In this document: positions 30,633 through 42,862 of the stretch, in pieces | Position numbering within the stretch: position 1 is the stretch's first letter | Layout: each line of letters starts with the position of its first letter | Origin: Nematostella vectensis | Taxonomy: Eukaryota; Cnidaria; Anthozoa; Actiniaria; Edwardsiidae | Direction of reading: 5' to 3' | Assembly (NCBI RefSeq): GCF_932526225.1 | Contig: NC_064042.1 | Location: 665,001-729,000, forward strand | Length of the DNA: 64,000 nucleotides | Program-made: the position numbers and the translations under genes | The notes under the pieces: generated by a model | What the model saw: only the letters and a program-made list of their open reading frames with translations | Database searches by the model: none | Told to the model about the DNA's origin: nothing

Positions 30633-33600
30633 ATGTTCATCACAGTTCGCTACGGAGGTTAGTAAGGACATTTATACAGAAAACCTACGAGCATTTACTA
30701 CAAAATTAGCTTTCCGTAGGCTGATGATCATTGAATATCGACTAAGCGTTATGAAGCCAATTACGATCAATCAAAGTTATTACATTGAGTTTCAATTACA
30801 AAGTATAAAATCTCGTTCGTGTCACAGCTGTGGAGATGATCCTTTGCAAAAGTTTATAGAATTATGTTTGTTCCAAAGTCTTTTAAAATGTTCAAGAGTT
30901 GATCTAAAGTACAGCTTCACCGTTATAATGCACGCCAATAGGCAATCAAAGCTCTATAAGGGTTCGTTAAGGTTCAATTACTGTGTTAGTCTGTGTCAAA
31001 CCGACTGTCTAGATTTTTGTTAAAGGTTATGTTTTTGGTGTATGATTTCAGACGGCGAAGAGAGCTTGTTCAATCCACATTGCCGAATCAATTCTCTGTT
31101 GGAGGACATTAGGAAAAGATGTAAATGCACAAAAGATGGTAAGCCAGTGTTTGCTCGAGGATCATCTGCTATCGTTTTTAATTGCCAATTAATTAAATGT
31201 GGTCATTACTAGTTCATTTCTTGGACCTTTTTAACGTTTAGATTGGTTAGGTTAATAAAGGTAAAAGTTATCTGAATTGTTCCTTGGGGGAAGGTTTTGA
31301 ATGGTGTAGGATTGCCCATAAATATAAAAAAACATCGAAGTTCTTTGGAATAATCAATTTCTGCCGCTTTGCTAAATATTCTGATTTGAAGAAATTAGAG
31401 ATTACAAATGGAGGATAGTGGAAGGATATTAACCCATTGACTCCTTGCTATTTTTTAGCTGAATTTACAAAAAACAGACTGAAAACAGATACCTCCCCCC
31501 CTATTCTGAGTTTTATACAGCCCGTCAAAGTCAAACACAGCTGGACCTAGTCAGCGGTATCCAAGCTTTCCAACAGTGCTTTGCGGTCCCCACTTTTAAT
31601 CCCTCGTCGTTGTGCTGAGGCCAGCACAAGTTGATGGTTGCTTGTATTTTTCATCAAAAATACAGCTATGAGCATATTAGGAGAGTGTCTCAGGACATCA
31701 TGAAGTCTTTTGGGGCATAATTGAGTGATATTTGCAAGCAAAGGTGGATTCATGATGATTTTTTCTTGTTTGGCTTTGCCTGGATGAGAAAATAATTTTC
31801 TAATGAATCACCACAGCTCTCCTAAATGCTGTCTTTTCTGAAACCAAATTGATTCCAAAATTGTTTACACTGCTATTCTGGGTCTGTATGGCCTGGAATT
31901 GATTCGTTTGGCTTCGGGGTGAAAAGACTTATAAAAAACCATCTGACTTTGGGGAGAGGAGTGTTGACTGGCCCTCCCCTCGTGAATTTTCCCCTGGATC
32001 TCCCAGAATGCTTTGCAATACGTAAAGATATTTTCGTGGTTGTACAATCCTTCAAGGAATGAACATTGTGTTTTGAGGCCAAGGAAATGTACCTGGAGGA
32101 TCAGAATAAAGGTATCTATTTGTGTCTTGAGCTGTGTTTGCTGATCTCTCTCCCTTGTGTGGTATTTTGAGCGTTTTATTGAGAGGGGTGATTCTGCTTT
32201 TTTCTCCTTGTTCGATTTGAGATTTGTCAAAGAACCTGTGCTATTATTTGGCTTAAGAGTAGATGCCAACACCTTGGTTGGGTGCATATCTGCAAGACCA
32301 TTTATCCCTTAGACTGATGCCTGAGTATCTTCATCTTGTTGTGTTTATTTTGAATTTATGAATTTTTTGGGTTGTGGGTACTTCCCAAAGCCGGTACAGG
32401 CCGGTTCAGGGGTCAATGTGTTAACACAATTAACAGCAATATATGATGTGCGAATGATTTGTAATATATTGAATAATATTGAATAATGATTTGTAAATAT
32501 ATTGAACCATTGACGTTAGTGGCAATTAATCGTGCTATATCCATTTTAGGGAAAGTTCATTTATTTTCCCCAGGGGGGGGGGGAGGCGTGAGGATACTGT
32601 ACGTATTAAGCCACGTTTTATCTATGCAATGCAAACCTGTATACACCCTACATACATTTTTTTATTGTTGCCTCTATGTGGTATTTATAAAGTGCTTATG
32701 TCCCATATTAAAAATTATCAACAAAACGGTCTGATGCTATAAGCGCTCATTCTTCGTCATCAGCATCCTTGCTAATGTCTTCCTCTCTCTCTTTCTTTTC
32801 TTTCTCGTGTTACGCTTTTCTCGCATGGAGAAGAACGAAAAGCCTTTTTGCTTCCTCTGCGTCATATATAGCATTAACCTTTATCACGTTGACAACCTGG
32901 ATTTAGTTGAACCTTTGAGGAATTGAGCGGCTTCACTTTTTCTGAATGAATATTTTAAGCGAATTCTTTCCCCTCCACTTTCTGACCAGATTGCAGCTAA
33001 TCTCTTGCTGCAATCTTTTGGGGAGGGGCACCGAACCATGGGAAGAATAAGGCGGGGCATGGTAAATTTTGTTGGGGAGGCAACTAATTTTATCCCTTAC
33101 TTTTATCAAAATCCTCACCCACCTCCCCCCCCCCCCCCCCCCCCCCCTTCCTCGGGATGATAAATAAACTTTCCCTTAGGGGGCAACACGTTTCTGGACA
33201 ACATCGTCTTCTTTCATTTAGTTAAAGCAAAAACTTAAACTACCGATTGTCTTTCGTCGTTCAAAAAAAAAAAGATTGCTAAAGTCAATTAATAGAATTC
33301 AAAGCAAACACTAATTGAATGTTTGACTAATTGTTTCTCGCTCAGCGCACGTAGATCTGAGTGATGAGCGGGGAAATCTCAAATACCTCGTGGAGCATCC
33401 AACTAGCTACGCGTCCGACCTGCTCAAAGAACGCGAGTCCTTCGTACTCATTCGGATTGAGAGTAAGTCCGGGAATCACCCGACATCAGTCCGACTAGTG
33501 GCACCATACCGACAAGACCCGACTCTATTTCTGTAAAACACCCGACACTTAAGCGACAGTTACCCGACGTTACCGCTACACAACTTCTATTGTACGAGAT

Positions 33601-35429
33601 ACGAGCACGGCGACGGTAGAAAACATTGGAATTAATTTGAAAATTGAAAGGTTGCACGTGAAAATAGGTTCTGTCTGATAGATTTCCAACCGTTCTCCCC
33701 CAAATCACGACGTGAAATTCCAAGTTTTACGGTCTGCGAGTACGTGGTGCGGTTGGAGTATAAATTCACTTCTCTGTTTCCTATCCTAGAAAGAAGCTTA
33801 CAGTTAATTTCTGTTAGTTCCTGAATATAAAGTTTGGGTAATTTCATCGAAACTAATTTGGAATTTGTTGCCAAGCGTTAAAGTGATCTCGGTCACCCCG
33901 TCCTTGCCGTAGCCGTTAGTAGCATCTTTAAGTCCCTAATATCACTTCTACTGTTACCCGACACCTTCCGACAGTTGGGCGACTCTGGCAGCTACCTGAA
34001 ACCGTTCCGACAAAAAGCCGGGATCCCTCACAATTCTGTCAATTACCCGATAAAACTCCGGCACCTCTACGACCTCTACACCAGCTATGCTGGTGGGGAA
34101 GGGACAACAGAGCTAGGCCCCACACCAAGTGCCCCCTTGTGTGTATTGTCATAAGGGGCTCGTTATATGACCAACGTTTTCTCTACTACGCTGCCACTAC
34201 GCGTAGTAGCCGTCGTGGCATTCTTCTTTATACTTTTTCAATTGAAGGGAACTTAACATTATCTCTAGGACTAGCCTCTTTTCAGAACTGGTATTTTTAC
34301 TATTACGATCCTAAAAAAAGCGCAATAAAAACGAGGTTTCTCCACCAAGCACCCGTCGTAGTAGCGAAGTTGCCCTAGTAGGAAATAAAAACGAGGTTTT
34401 TCACCAAGCACCCCGTCGTAGTAGCGTAGTTGCCGTAGTAGGAAATAAAGCGAGGTTTTCCATCAAGTACCCGTCGTAGTAGCGTAGTTGCCGTAGTAGG
34501 AAATAAAAACGAGGTTTTTCTCCAAGCACCCCGTCGTAGTAGCGTAGTTGCCGAAGTAGGAAATAAAAACGAGGTTTTTCACCAAGCACCTTGTCGTGGT
34601 AGCGAAGTTGCCGTAGTAGGAAATAAAAACGAGGTTTTTCACCAAGCACCCGTCGTAGTAGCGTAGTTGCCGTAGTAGGAAATAAAAACGAGGTTGGTCA
34701 TATAACTAACCTGGTATCAAGCGCTAACACTCTAGATGTTTCGAGTCTTTTTCACTTTTCGTTACAGAGAAGCCAGAGGACGAAGGTGATATGTACACAC
34801 CGCTACTCAATGACATCGACGTCATCACGGAATCCTTTCTAGGTAAAATTCACTATGTTTGAAGTGACGAAATCACGGGATTCTTATTAAGCACAATGCA
34901 AATAAGAATACAACATAATAAAACCCGAGTAAAGCTTTTGTTGTCCAGGTAAGGATTTCACATCACACAATGGAGGCATTTGATGATTTTTTAACTCCCG
35001 CTAAAGAACCCCCCGTTTCTAACAACAGTTCTCAATGTCTAACGAAAAAAGAGCACCTTATATTTTCGCCAATTTTTACTCGGGAAACCGCGTTAGTAAG
35101 GACGGCTCTGTGATTCCCAATGTGTCCTTATTAACAGGGTTACACAGTATATCTTTATCTAGTTTGTGGGCTGTGTGTCCCAATTTGTCCTTATCAAAGG
35201 GGTCTATTGTGTCTATCTATCTGTGTCCGCAGAGCGGCTGTCAAAGTGCGAGAGCGAAACAGCAAGCAGCAAGAGCACCAAGGCCGCCGTGGTCACAAAC
35301 AACAACAAGAAACAGAGCTTGGTGAACAAGGCGCGCAATGCATTCATGTCTAGCCCTACACGCGGCACCAGAAGCCGCGAGCGAACCAGTAAGAGTCCGA
35401 ACGCAGTCACCAAGAAATTGTCACGGTGA
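30633..35429 (+). CDS. C22orf15/CXorf65-family small protein, five exons
   Basis: Exons 30633-30657, 31052-31138, 33346-33462, 34768-34842 and 35233-35429 join with phase-1 introns to 501 nt, 166 codons plus stop. The protein starts MFITVRYGDGEESLFNPHCR and continues SLLEDIRKRCKC, VDLSDERGNLKYLVEHP, YASDLLKERESFVLIRIE and DMYTPLLNDIDVI. This is the layout of the uncharacterised vertebrate C22orf15/CXorf65 proteins: a ubiquitin-like-looking N-terminal sheet beginning MFIxVxxG, then the LLKER-xxVxIRIE motif. The tail is basic and Ser-rich (RGTRSRERTSKSPN). No signal peptide, so probably intracellular. Molecular function is unknown. The start codon lies 25 nt before the first donor, which is short but fits the conserved MFI start. 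Two TIR elements sit in its introns. Confidence 0.78.
31429..32424. mobile_element. Non-autonomous piggyBac-like element (about 1 kb)
   Basis: Flanked by TTAA at 31429-31432 and 32421-32424. The ends are CCCATTGACTCCT and AGGGGTCAATGTG, which match as inverted repeats at 11 of 13 positions. TTAA target duplication and a CCC start are the piggyBac pattern. The interior has no intact transposase; open frames on the minus strand around 31865-32287 show no domain. It lies in intron 2 of the C22orf15-like gene. A related fragment is at 42816-42856. Confidence 0.65.
34162..34706. mobile_element. MITE-like element with internal minisatellite
   Basis: Terminal inverted repeats GTTATATGACCAAC (34162-34175) and GTTGGTCATATAAC (34693-34706). 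Between them are about six copies of a 57-61-bp unit (GGAAATAAAAACGAGG, then CACCAAGCACCCGTCGTAG and TAGCGTAGTTGCCGTA). No clear target duplication. Intron 3 of the C22orf15-like gene. Confidence 0.7.
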
Positions 35430-35649
35430 CATCGAAAATGCATTGCGTTACCAACATATCGTTACGATGACGTTTAAACTCTATTGCGTTACCAAATGAT
35501 CGACGCGATGACGTCAAAAATCTATTAAGTTACGATGAACTTGAAACTTTATCGTGTCGGTCATGAAAAGAACTTCAAGTAGAACCAAATGTGTCGCTCG
35601 CAGTAGCTAAGGCATCCTTTGAATTTCCAGAAAAAAATCGACAACAATT

Positions 35650-35668
35650 AATAAATTAATTTAATAAA
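35650..35668 (+). promoter_or_regulatory. Poly(A) signals of the C22orf15-like gene
   Basis: Two AATAAA hexamers (35650-35655 and 35663-35668) about 220 bp after the stop. Confidence 0.45.
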
Positions 35669-38601
35669 AACAGATTTGTATTTGTGCCAATTGTGAATTT
35701 ATACCTGATGTGTTAAACACTTGTTATTCTTAATTGTGTAAGAATAACACGAATCTTACCCGAAATTCTATGTTCTCACATTACGCCCCATGAGTCACTT
35801 CGTCCCTTGTGGCCTGTAGGTCCTTTCTTCTCATCCACGGTTCTGTTCGCTCTCCCCCCCCCTTCTCCCCCCTCGGGGCATGTAGGCCCTATCTTCACAT
35901 TCACGGTTCCGTTCCCCTACCTTCATAGCGGAGCCAGCGCGGCCGTAGGCCGCCCGCGGAGCTTCATAGGTATCGAAATTGGTCATATACTACTCAAAAG
36001 TTGTGGTCATGACGTCATGTCACACGCTGTCAGCTATCTGTACCACTCACGTGACCAGCTCATACGACCAGGCCAGCTGATTGATTGATCACTCTAAACC
36101 AATGAGAGACTAGTTCCAGCAAGAACCGGGGGAACTTGAAAAATACGGGGGGGGGGGGGGGGGCGGAAATTAAGCCTATTCTCTGACTTTCGACGAACGA
36201 ATGACGGAATGCATTTGCAGAAACGATTGACAAGAAAAAAGTATTTAATTGAGAAAATGCAACTGATTAACCAGTCCAATGGCCGTATGAAAATGAGAAT
36301 TTGAAGGATATTTCTGTCTAAGGAACTGCTTTGTACTTTTACAAGCTGGAAATATCTTCGACTCGACTTCGACTTCGACTTTTTTGGTTGTAACAGCATA
36401 AAAAATCGTGAATTCGGGAATTCGTGCATCATCAGTCAAAAACACTGTGAATTCCAACGAACTTTTACCTTTTTACACTAAAAAAATATTATTCTTCGGG
36501 ATAAAAACGTGTCCCAGGTAAATAGGAAATCGCAAAGTAAGTCCAAATAGATGAACCACCGAACGATGAAGTAAATATTGGTTGGAATTTGAAGGCAGTT
36601 TTTCAAACAGTTTTCTGCGCGCGCGCTGACGTGCACTGGAATGACGCCATGAGCGTGCGCTATTGTGAAGTTTTTTTATTGTCTTTTGCGTAGGATTATA
36701 AATAATTTTATAAAAGAAATAACAACTTTTTTGTGTGCCTTCGTTGAGTTTTAAAAACCTCGGTGTTTGTTTGGGGAATTCTCGAGCAGATGTTGTTATT
36801 ATGGATCTTTTTTTATCCTTATTAAAGAAATTCTAGTCTAAAAACTCTTTTCTTCAGGGGTCTTACCCCTAAACTGCCCAAAGATTCTCCATATGAAAAT
36901 ATGGTAATAAGGCTGGCTCCGCTTTCAGGCAGTGCCTAAATCTATATATTACACCTATTTCAAATAAGGTTGCAATCGGAGAATCCATGTGTCGTAACCC
37001 GCGGTGCTTTATGGGTATCAAATAAATACGACGTTCAGAGACCAGGATTGAGCCATTTATACGTTACCCATGAACCATTGCGGGTCACGATAAATTGATT
37101 TGAGGGTGCAACCTTAATTAAATAGGTGTATAATCAGGTCTCTATGTAATTGTTTTCATACTCTCATCAAACTCTTAACTTTAAACTCGCCATTCTGTTT
37201 TCCACAGCTTCTTTCGCTTGATTTTAGCACAAGCAAACTTTCGACATTACTTGCAACAAAGTAGATATAGTCAAATCTAAGCTATGGCTATTGTGAAAGA
37301 TTGAGATAAACAATGTTTTGTCAAATGAATGTATTGATGCCGTTGTCATTAGCTGTTTTTAATAATGTTTTCATTATTTGTGACTTCATTAAAATTCATG
37401 TGCATAATTATCTCCAGAGAATGCGAAATATCAACACATCAAGGGGTAATCCAACCTGCCGCGAGGATTGAGTGTAATCATGGATATCGTGCGCGACAAG
37501 ATTTGGTCGTTTTTCAATAAAAGAAGTGTTTTGGCGGCCGAGGGGGGATTCTGCCCACTCCTCTTCTTTGTGCTAGGCACCTGAATTCGTATTTTGTATA
37601 AGAATAAGCTTATATACTGCTTATACTTTTTCTAGAGGCATTTGTTAAGCTCAGTTCTGTTTAAGTAATAATGTTTAAGTAGTAATTTTTCCAAAGCGTT
37701 GTTCACGATGACATCATGGGATGTACTAGTGTAATTAACTCTTATGTGTTTGTATGGGAAAAAACTATGAATTCCTACAGTTTATTACCCCTGTATCAAC
37801 AATCACGACAATATTAACAACAGTATTAAGAGAAAAGAATATTTCCACCTCACCACCACTCACTTAGTCTTTCCTCTGTTTCTAATTAATATGGAAGATG
37901 TAATTCAACTATCAGACCCCAACTGCAAGAATGTAAATCGCTATTTTAGTCATATTGATATGTGAACTCCTACTGTGAAAATAGGACCCAGATAAAATAA
38001 GCAATTTGAAGCTGATCTCGATAAATCCATGCAGCTGTCATTATATTGATAACTCAAGTTCAACAAAGAAACATATGGCGCAAATCAAGAGATTCGTGAG
38101 TATTTCAATGGACTTTCCCTGTTCATTCATAATGTCTTTCCATCCACAATAATACTTATAATGTTGTACAAAACACTCCTGTTCATTCATTATGTCTTTC
38201 CATCCCCACTTGTACTCATAATGTTGTACAAAACACTCCTCGATGCACTACTTTGTTCATAGAAACACGCAACTACTATAGAAGGGCTATGCGCAAAACA
38301 ATTATCCTCTTTTTCTATTTTGTGAAATCAACCAAAAACTCAAAACTACGCCAAACATACATGGTACGGCTAAAAATTAATCGCCATGATTAATCGCCAT
38401 GATCGACCTATGTACAAAAAAAGGAAATGACAAAAGAATGAACGCCGATTAAAACTACATAGCAGGAATTCACACATCCTAATGCTGAAGTTCACGAAAA
38501 TTTTGCAAGCAGTTGTGAGCAAATTATGACACGAGAATTCGAGCACTTTAGTAAAAAACCCGCTAAAGCGCACATTGCCTAGAATTCGCTAACTCATCCT
38601 A
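35669..38601. other. Intergenic spacer without recognisable gene
   Basis: AT-rich DNA with a duplicated CCACGGTTCTGTTCG / TTCACGGTTCCGTTCC segment near 35820-35920, a run of about 18 G at 36147-36164, CTTCGA-type repeats near 36360, and a 62-bp direct duplication (CTGTTCATTCAT) at 38119-38240. No exon is supported. Confidence 0.5.
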
Positions 38602-38934
38602 ATGTTGTTCCTAATATTTTTGTTCTATCTACAGGCATTTACCTTATTTCTGACGTGTCACGTGATCTTCCCAGAAGTCCATAGTCAGTGTGGTAGACTG
38701 GGCTCTCTTCCTGACTCCATGCTTTACGGCTTTGTGTACCAGACTCTCCCGACCACCACAAGCCTGCAGTGCATCGTGGGATGTTATCAGGACTTGAGAT
38801 GCAAGAGTGTCAATTACAATTTCGTGGAAAAAGTTTGCCAGCTCAACTGGGAGTCAATGGAGACACAACCACTGCAGCTTTTTTCAAAAAAGGGCTTCTT
38901 TTACAAGAGTTTGTTTAACATAAATATTCAATGA
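38602..38934 (+). CDS. Small secreted PAN/apple-domain protein
   Basis: A 110-residue open frame that could be a single-exon gene. Residues 1-28 form a hydrophobic signal peptide (MLFLIFLFYLQAFTLFLTC). The rest has the cysteine pattern of a PAN/apple domain: QCGRLGS, LQCIVGCYQDLRCKSVNYN and KVCQLNWES. The CxxxCxxxxxCxSxxY spacing is typical of the many cnidarian PAN proteins, where the domain mediates protein or carbohydrate binding. A possible acceptor (CTACAG, ending 38633) inside the frame leaves open that this is the last exon of a longer gene. An AATAAA follows at about 39040. Confidence 0.6.
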   Translation: MLFLIFLFYLQAFTLFLTCHVIFPEVHSQCGRLGSLPDSMLYGFVYQTLPTTTSLQCIVGCYQDLRCKSVNYNFVEKVCQLNWESMETQPLQLFSKKGFFYKSLFNINIQ

Positions 38935-39662
38935 TGCCTGGCGTAACCCGTGAAACATTTTTAACTTAGAGTACTCATTTAGAAGTAGCGTGTTCAGGTT
39001 CCTACTTCGTAAATCAAATCATGTCTCCAAGCATAAAAAAATAAAGCAGTTGTTAACAAAGCTTTTGTGGGCGGGGCGGATTTCATCTGTTATCAAGTAT
39101 CAATTGTGATATCTGATCCGCCCTTTCCATTGTCATTTGTTCGATTTGTAAGGGTTTGATTTGTGAGGTATTAACGCCTCAAGGGTGCATTCTTGGACGG
39201 TTTCTGGGAGAGTGCACAATCAATAGTAAACCACTCGACTCCCGAGGTTTAGACACCGCCTGAATGAAAGATGAATGATTCTCTTTGGTGAGTGGAATGA
39301 TCAAATTCGTTAGTGAAAGTATTGACGCTTATATCAAACGGGGACATCTATGTTCATCTATGTTTAGGGCTCAGAATACGGACAGGTTCTTAGATCGAAC
39401 ATTGTATTTCTTCTTAGTGACATTTCTTCTTAAGCTTTCTCGAAGTTTCCAAACGTTATACCCCCCTGTCTTCCTATCCTAACCTTAAAAAAATGTAAAA
39501 GTATAAAAATGTCATTTGGTCTAGCCCATGGTGTAGTGGAGTATATAGCATTTTGTTTATCCAACAGTTTCCTACGGCAAGGTTTATTTAAAGATAGTAA
39601 CGGAGCAATGAAAAAGATTTAAATGAGCAGCGTTTTAGTTCGCAGCAGCACGAGCCCATTCT

Positions 39663-40215
39663 ATGTATGCCGCCCACACCCTATTATCCCGCCCACACCC
39701 TATTATCCCGCCCACACCCCATTATCCCGCCCACACCCCATTATCCCGCCCACACCCCATTATCCCGCCCACACCCTATTATCCCGCCCACACCCCATTA
39801 TCCCGCCCACACCCCATTACCCCGCCAACACCCCATTATCCCGCCCACACCCTATTATCCCACCCACACCCCATTATCCCGCCCACACCCCATTACCCCG
39901 CCCACACCCCATTATCCCGCCCACACCCTATTATCCCGCCCACACCCCATTATCCCGCCCACACCCTATTATCCCGCCCACACCCTATTATCCCGCCCAC
40001 ACCCCATTATCCCGCCCACACCCCATTACCCCGACCACACCCCATTATCCCGCCCACACCCTATTATCCCGCCCACACCCCATTATCCCGCCCACACCCC
40101 ATTACCCCGCCCACACCCCATTATCCCGCCCACACCCCATTACCCCGCCCACACCCCATTATCCCGCCCACACCCCATTACCCCGCCAACACCCCATTAC
40201 CCCGCCCACACCACT
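39663..40215. repeat. 19-bp C-rich minisatellite
   Basis: About 29 copies of CCCGCCCACACCCCATTAT with single-base variants (CCTATTAT, CATTACC). All three forward frames stay open because 19 cycles the frame; this is not coding. The minus strand is G-rich (GGGG, GGG per unit) and could form quadruplexes. Confidence 0.95.
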
Positions 40216-40488
40216 TTTTGAGTAGAAAAAGGTAGATGTACCAAGTTTTAAAAATTAACCAATAAAGAACTCTGGAAGGGTCAGTATAAGTCTGGAGGAA
40301 TCTGTATTTTTGCTTTATTGTGATTTCCGCTAACTTTCAGCTGTGGCTGATTCGAAACCGTTATCAAGATTGTTTTCACGTTCGTTTGGTTTTGCTTAAA
40401 CGCTGTCGTGCGCCAAGTTTTATTTCTAATAGCACTACTCCTTTTGTTAAATCCTAAAACAGATTTGTAAAGAACATTATTTCTTTAG

Positions 40489-40612
40489 AGATTGAAGACA
40501 CCAGTTCAGGATATGTAAAACTAGGAAGCAAGGATATATATGGTCTAACAAGAGATGCTGGACTTCTTGATTTATTTCAGTGTGATGATATTCGCACGAT
40601 TTCGTGTTTCGG
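40489..40612 (+). CDS. Possible isolated exon
   Basis: Bounded by TTCTTTAG and GG|GTAAGT, open for 41 codons: EDTSSGYVKLGSKDIYGL, then LLDLFQCDDIRTISCF. I recognise no family. Its end phase (2) does not fit the Ig-like exon at 44479, so it may belong to another gene or be chance. Confidence 0.3.
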
Positions 40613-41539
40613 GTAAGTCAAGATATTTGTTTTAAAGTGCCCATATCATCAAACTCTTAAATTCCGGGATTATACCAATACATCTGGTACTTGAAAACTA
40701 AACCATACCAAGTTTTATGGGCATACGACGGGTTGTCGTGGGGTTTCCACGGCTCTTCTTGTGCAAGTGTGGCATGTGAAACAAACAGATCGATTTACAT
40801 GTGTGGCTTCGTTACAACCGCGGAAACGCAAATTTGCCATGCACCTTCTGCGAGTGAGTACTGCTAAAATACCCAATTTAGCCGTATCATCGGTTAGTAG
40901 TTTAAAAGACGAGCGGCATATCCTAAGATATTGAAGAAGAAGAAATTCCTTTAGTTTTCAAAATTTTACTTTATTAATACGCAGTGGCTATATGCCCGAC
41001 AGTCGGGACAGGTCTTGGATGGACTAAATGCCCGACAGTTTTCAATTTATTCAAATAACCCATAGTAATCTGTCTTCTTTGTAAGTTCTAAGTATTCTAT
41101 ATTTGTTGAGAAAAGGCAAGCGAATCTGAATTAAGCTTTGTTGTCGGTATTGAACGCTTTCCGTTGTCTGTGTATACTATGAAATAGTTCCAGCAAATAT
41201 CCATACCCCCCCCCCCCCCTATTGAGGGTGTCGGAGGTATGACCTCCCACCCCTCTGGAATTTCCAACCCACTTAATACAGTAACTGTTAAGGAAAAAGG
41301 GCATTTTACACCCCCTCCCCTCTGGAAATTCCTGGGCGTTTGAACCCCCCACCACCCACGGAATTTCCAATCCCCTCAATGGGGGGATGGGTATTTTCTA
41401 GAACTACACAATTTTAGTGACACAAATGATTAAGATTTCTCCTCTTCGATATTTTTGGAGATAGACTTGGCGATTCTCTTTTTCTTTGTGAAGCTTATTA
41501 ACCTACTCAACGGCCTAAATATCCATTAAAAAATCAAAA

Positions 41540-42812
41540 ATCAAAAATTAAAGACGTAAGGGGGAAGGGGGTCGTAAAATTGCATAGAATATTGTCTCGA
41601 GTCAGTGGTTATTGTAGGCTTAGCTTTTCATTTAGCTACAAACAGTTGAACTTTTTTTAAAGCTGTCAATACCTTGTTGACATAATATGCAATATTTTAT
41701 TGAAAACTATGTTTATTGACAGTTTGTTGTCATTTTCTTTGAGTCTCCCACATGTACCAAAAGCTCACAAGTCAGTATTAGAATTTCACTGAACTTCTTT
41801 GTGTCAGGGACAAAGAGCTATTGCAAAGCTATTACCACGACACTGCCCCTTTAAAGGGCTGTAAACAAATCAAAATAGGTGGTGGTGGGTCTCTGTCGTT
41901 TTGGTTATATTTTGAGTTTGCTTTATTATTATTATTTTTTTTTGGGGGGGGGGATTCAGCTTAAAATAGCCAAGCAACTAGTACAACAGATGTTGGTTTT
42001 GCAGTCTTTTATTCAATATATCCAAGATTATCATGCAATTCTGTAGTTTGACTGCAAATATATATATATATATTTTCTTTTCCTTTACAGTTCAATATGT
42101 ACAGTGTGACCATAGCTATGATTACAATTATTTAGAAATTTTTTTACCTTCTAACAGAAACCATCTTGACTGCAAAACACTCACTGTAGGGCATTCGATA
42201 TTAGGCGTTTCTTTCATGCGGCTGTGAGGTTGACATATCAACATCCAGAGGGGCCACACCCAACTCGGAATCATGGGGGCTCATGAAAACATGGTGATAC
42301 GGAACCTTTTTCTGCCTTTACCCTCATTCATCATGAACACCTGTGCAGTTGATGCCCTTAGGTGGATGGGGTGCGCAGGTGCTTTGGGTGTGGCCCTGAA
42401 GATGGCACAGTCACCACAAGATGTACCAGAATAAAGTTCGATACTTGTTAAAAATGTAAAAACATGTGAGTGGAAAACAGTCAATAGCCATGGAATTTCT
42501 AGTGTGTTGTACATGTTTTAGGATTTACTTACTTATACTTACTAAATTACAGTATTTAAAAAAAAATTATTTACTACTTGTATAATTGAGAAGAGTAATA
42601 TATACTTCTCATTGACCTCGTAGAGCTTGTCTCTTCCCTCCTAAATAACAAACAAAATGATGTTTGTTATTATCTAGGTGCAAAGAAAGCTACAGTAGTT
42701 TTCTAATCAGATATTTTTTTGTCTTTCAACATTCACCTGTTATTTCAACAGCTCTTCCTTGAGTTTGATTGTCTCAGAAATAGACCTTGTTTGATAAACG
42801 AAGACATGTTAC
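41540..42812 (+). repeat. Diverged solitary copy of the 2-kb satellite
   Basis: From AAAGACGTAAGGGGGAAGG through the CAAACAGTTGAACTTTTT, TCCCACATGTACCAAAAGC and AATTTCACTGAA blocks it parallels the tandem units that start at 50.7 kb, with many substitutions. Between about 42235 and 42520 the 125-bp inverted-repeat module of the satellite is replaced by unrelated DNA that has its own arms GGGCCACACCCAA / TTGGGTGTGGCCC. Homology ends near GACATGTTAC, 42812. Confidence 0.8.
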
Positions 42813-42815
42813 GAG

Positions 42816-42856
42816 GGGAGGGCCAGTTAACACTACTCTCCCCAAAGTCAGTTTAT
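42816..42856 (-). repeat. Fragment of the 31.4-kb TTAA element
   Basis: CGAGGGGAGGGCCAGTTAAC through CCCCAAAGTCAG is the reverse complement of 31944-31983 with a few mismatches, placed between the satellite copy and the 28S fragment. Confidence 0.7.
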
Positions 42857-42862
42857 GTTTTC

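Noticed and set aside
31865-32287. 140-residue minus-strand frame
   Set aside because: Lies inside the TTAA element and shows no transposase motif; treated as element interior.
38602-38934. Cysteine-rich secreted protein as a venom peptide
   Set aside because: The cysteine pattern and length fit a PAN/apple domain, not a known short toxin scaffold.
39623-40235. Three overlapping Pro/His-rich frames
   Set aside because: 19-bp array read in three frames.
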